Below are positions 30,744 to 31,614 of a DNA stretch of 31,614 bases, piece after piece. The stretch's first letter is position 1, and each line of letters begins with the position of its first letter. The notes below the pieces were generated by a model. The model was not told where the DNA came from. It saw only the letters and a program-made list of their open reading frames with translations, and made no database searches. A program made the translations under genes and the position numbers. This DNA comes from an uncultured Actinomycetes bacterium (GTDB taxonomy: Bacteria; Actinomycetota; Acidimicrobiia; Acidimicrobiales; RAAP-2): positions 1 through 31,614 of the forward strand of contig CAIKFN010000072.1 in NCBI GenBank assembly GCA_903826715.1. Direction: 5' to 3'.

Positions 30744-31614
30744 ATGTCTGAGACCGTTATTCATGGATTACCAATTGACCCAGTCGAGCAGTTTCGCTCG
30801 GCACCACTGCCTGTCTTTGAAAAGAAGGGCGACTACACCGACATCATCTACGAAGTAGGTGAGGGAATTGCTCGCATCACTATAAATCGTCCAGAACGAC
30901 GTAATGCATTTCGACCACAAACACTGTTCGAACTAGAGCGCGCATTTTCAGTTGCTCGCGACGACATCTCTGTAGGTGCCATCATCCTCACTGGTGCTGG
31001 ACCTGACGCGTTCTGTAGTGGTGGCGACCAGAAGATTCGTGGCAACGACGGATACATTGGTGACGATGAAGTCGCCAAGCAAGGCGTAGGTCGCCTTAAC
31101 GTTCTTGATCTTCAGATTCAGATTCGCCGCCTCCCAAAGCCAGTCATTGCACAAATCGCTGGTTACGCCATTGGTGGGGGTCACATCCTTCACCTCGTAT
31201 GCGACCTCTCTATCGCCGCAGACAATGCACGCTTTGGACAAACCGGTCCAATGGTTGGATCATTCGATGGTGGATACGGTTCATCGCTCCTTGCTCGCAC
31301 CATTGGCATCAAGCGTGCAAAAGAAGTTTGGTTCTTATGCCGTCAGTACGACGCGCAGACCGCTTACGACTGGGGCCTTGTCAACACGGTTGTTCCTCTT
31401 GCAGATCTTGAGAAAGAAACAATTGCGTGGTGTCGCCAGATCTTGACGCTTTCACCAATGGCTCTTCGTATGCTGAAGGCAGGATTCAATGCTGCTGAAG
31501 ACGGACTCGCTGGTGTACAGCAACTTGCTGGTGACGCCACAATGTTGTTCTACATGTCTGAAGAAGGACAAGAAGGCCGTAATGCTTTCGTAGAACACCG
31601 TAAGCCTGATTTCT
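30744..31614 (+). CDS. menB: MenB, 1,4-dihydroxy-2-naphthoyl-CoA synthase (3' end cut off)
   Basis: A crotonase-fold enzyme that closes the second ring of menaquinone, converting o-succinylbenzoyl-CoA to 1,4-dihydroxy-2-naphthoyl-CoA. The 290 residues present run off the window edge. They include ITINRPERRNAFRPQT, the MenB-specific AFCSGGDQKIRGNDGY, the oxyanion-hole segment AGYAIGGGHILHLVCDL, GQTGPMVGSFDGGYGSSLLA and WFLCRQYDAQTAYDWGLVNT. The final visible part is EEGQEGRNAFVEHRKPDF, which in MenB lies just before the C-terminus, so only a few residues are missing. The SGGDQ motif and the GSFDGGYG block separate it from ordinary enoyl-CoA hydratases. The ATG has no Shine-Dalgarno sequence but a -10 box eight bases before it. 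Confidence 0.94.
   Translation, partial: MSETVIHGLPIDPVEQFRSAPLPVFEKKGDYTDIIYEVGEGIARITINRPERRNAFRPQTLFELERAFSVARDDISVGAIILTGAGPDAFCSGGDQKIRGNDGYIGDDEVAKQGVGRLNVLDLQIQIRRLPKPVIAQIAGYAIGGGHILHLVCDLSIAADNARFGQTGPMVGSFDGGYGSSLLARTIGIKRAKEVWFLCRQYDAQTAYDWGLVNTVVPLADLEKETIAWCRQILTLSPMALRMLKAGFNAAEDGLAGVQQLAGDATMLFYMSEEGQEGRNAFVEHRKPDF

Noticed and set aside
1..31614. CRISPR arrays, tRNA or rRNA genes, insertion sequences, prophage or toxin-antitoxin genes
   Set aside because: No regularly spaced repeats, cloverleaf-like sequences, transposase motifs or phage genes were seen; nearly all bases are explained by conserved genes.

Overview
The window is an actinobacterial division and cell-wall (dcw) cluster followed by conserved housekeeping genes. 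The gene order mraZ, rsmH, ftsL, ftsI, murE, mraY, ftsW, murG, murC, murB, ftsQ, ftsZ, ylmE, sepF, ylmG, divIVA, a DksA-type gene, lspA, a pseudouridine synthase and then dnaE is the Gram-positive actinobacterial arrangement. A Bpa-type proteasome activator, SepF, a Wag31-like DivIVA and menaquinone genes agree with this. Base composition looks moderate for an actinobacterium (about half GC by eye) and the gene spacing is very tight. I infer a streamlined aquatic actinobacterium, perhaps Acidimicrobiia; the class is a guess, the phylum is firm.

Region 1 (2-11688) is one compact forward run of eleven genes from mraZ to ftsQ, nearly all overlapping by a few bases. It holds septal peptidoglycan synthesis (FtsI, FtsW, FtsL, FtsQ) and most of the lipid II pathway (MurE, MraY, MurG, MurC, MurB). 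murF and murD are missing from their usual places. The only real gap, mraZ to rsmH, holds a long near-perfect hairpin covering the rsmH ribosome-binding site and start codon.

Region 2 (about 11699-17749) has its own promoters: ftsZ, ylmE, sepF and ylmG, then divIVA, then a lysine-rich DksA/TraR protein, lspA and an RluD-type pseudouridine synthase. It joins Z-ring assembly and anchoring to polar growth. Region 3 (17746-19173, minus strand) is a group-2-like sigma factor with an atypical region 4.2, preceded by an Rrf2-family regulator. Region 4 (19249-24077, plus) is bpa, dnaE and an unknown gene.

Region 5 (24082-31614) holds an unknown gene behind a thioredoxin-like DUF255 protein (minus), a divergent SDR dehydrogenase (plus), menE (minus), an SRPBCC protein with a type I sulfatase (plus), and menB cut off by the window end. 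Several genes here and in regions 2-4 start 6-8 bases after a TAnnnT -10 box with no Shine-Dalgarno sequence, suggesting leaderless mRNAs are common in this organism. No tRNA, rRNA, CRISPR array, insertion sequence or prophage gene was seen, and no gene-free stretch exceeds 300 bases.
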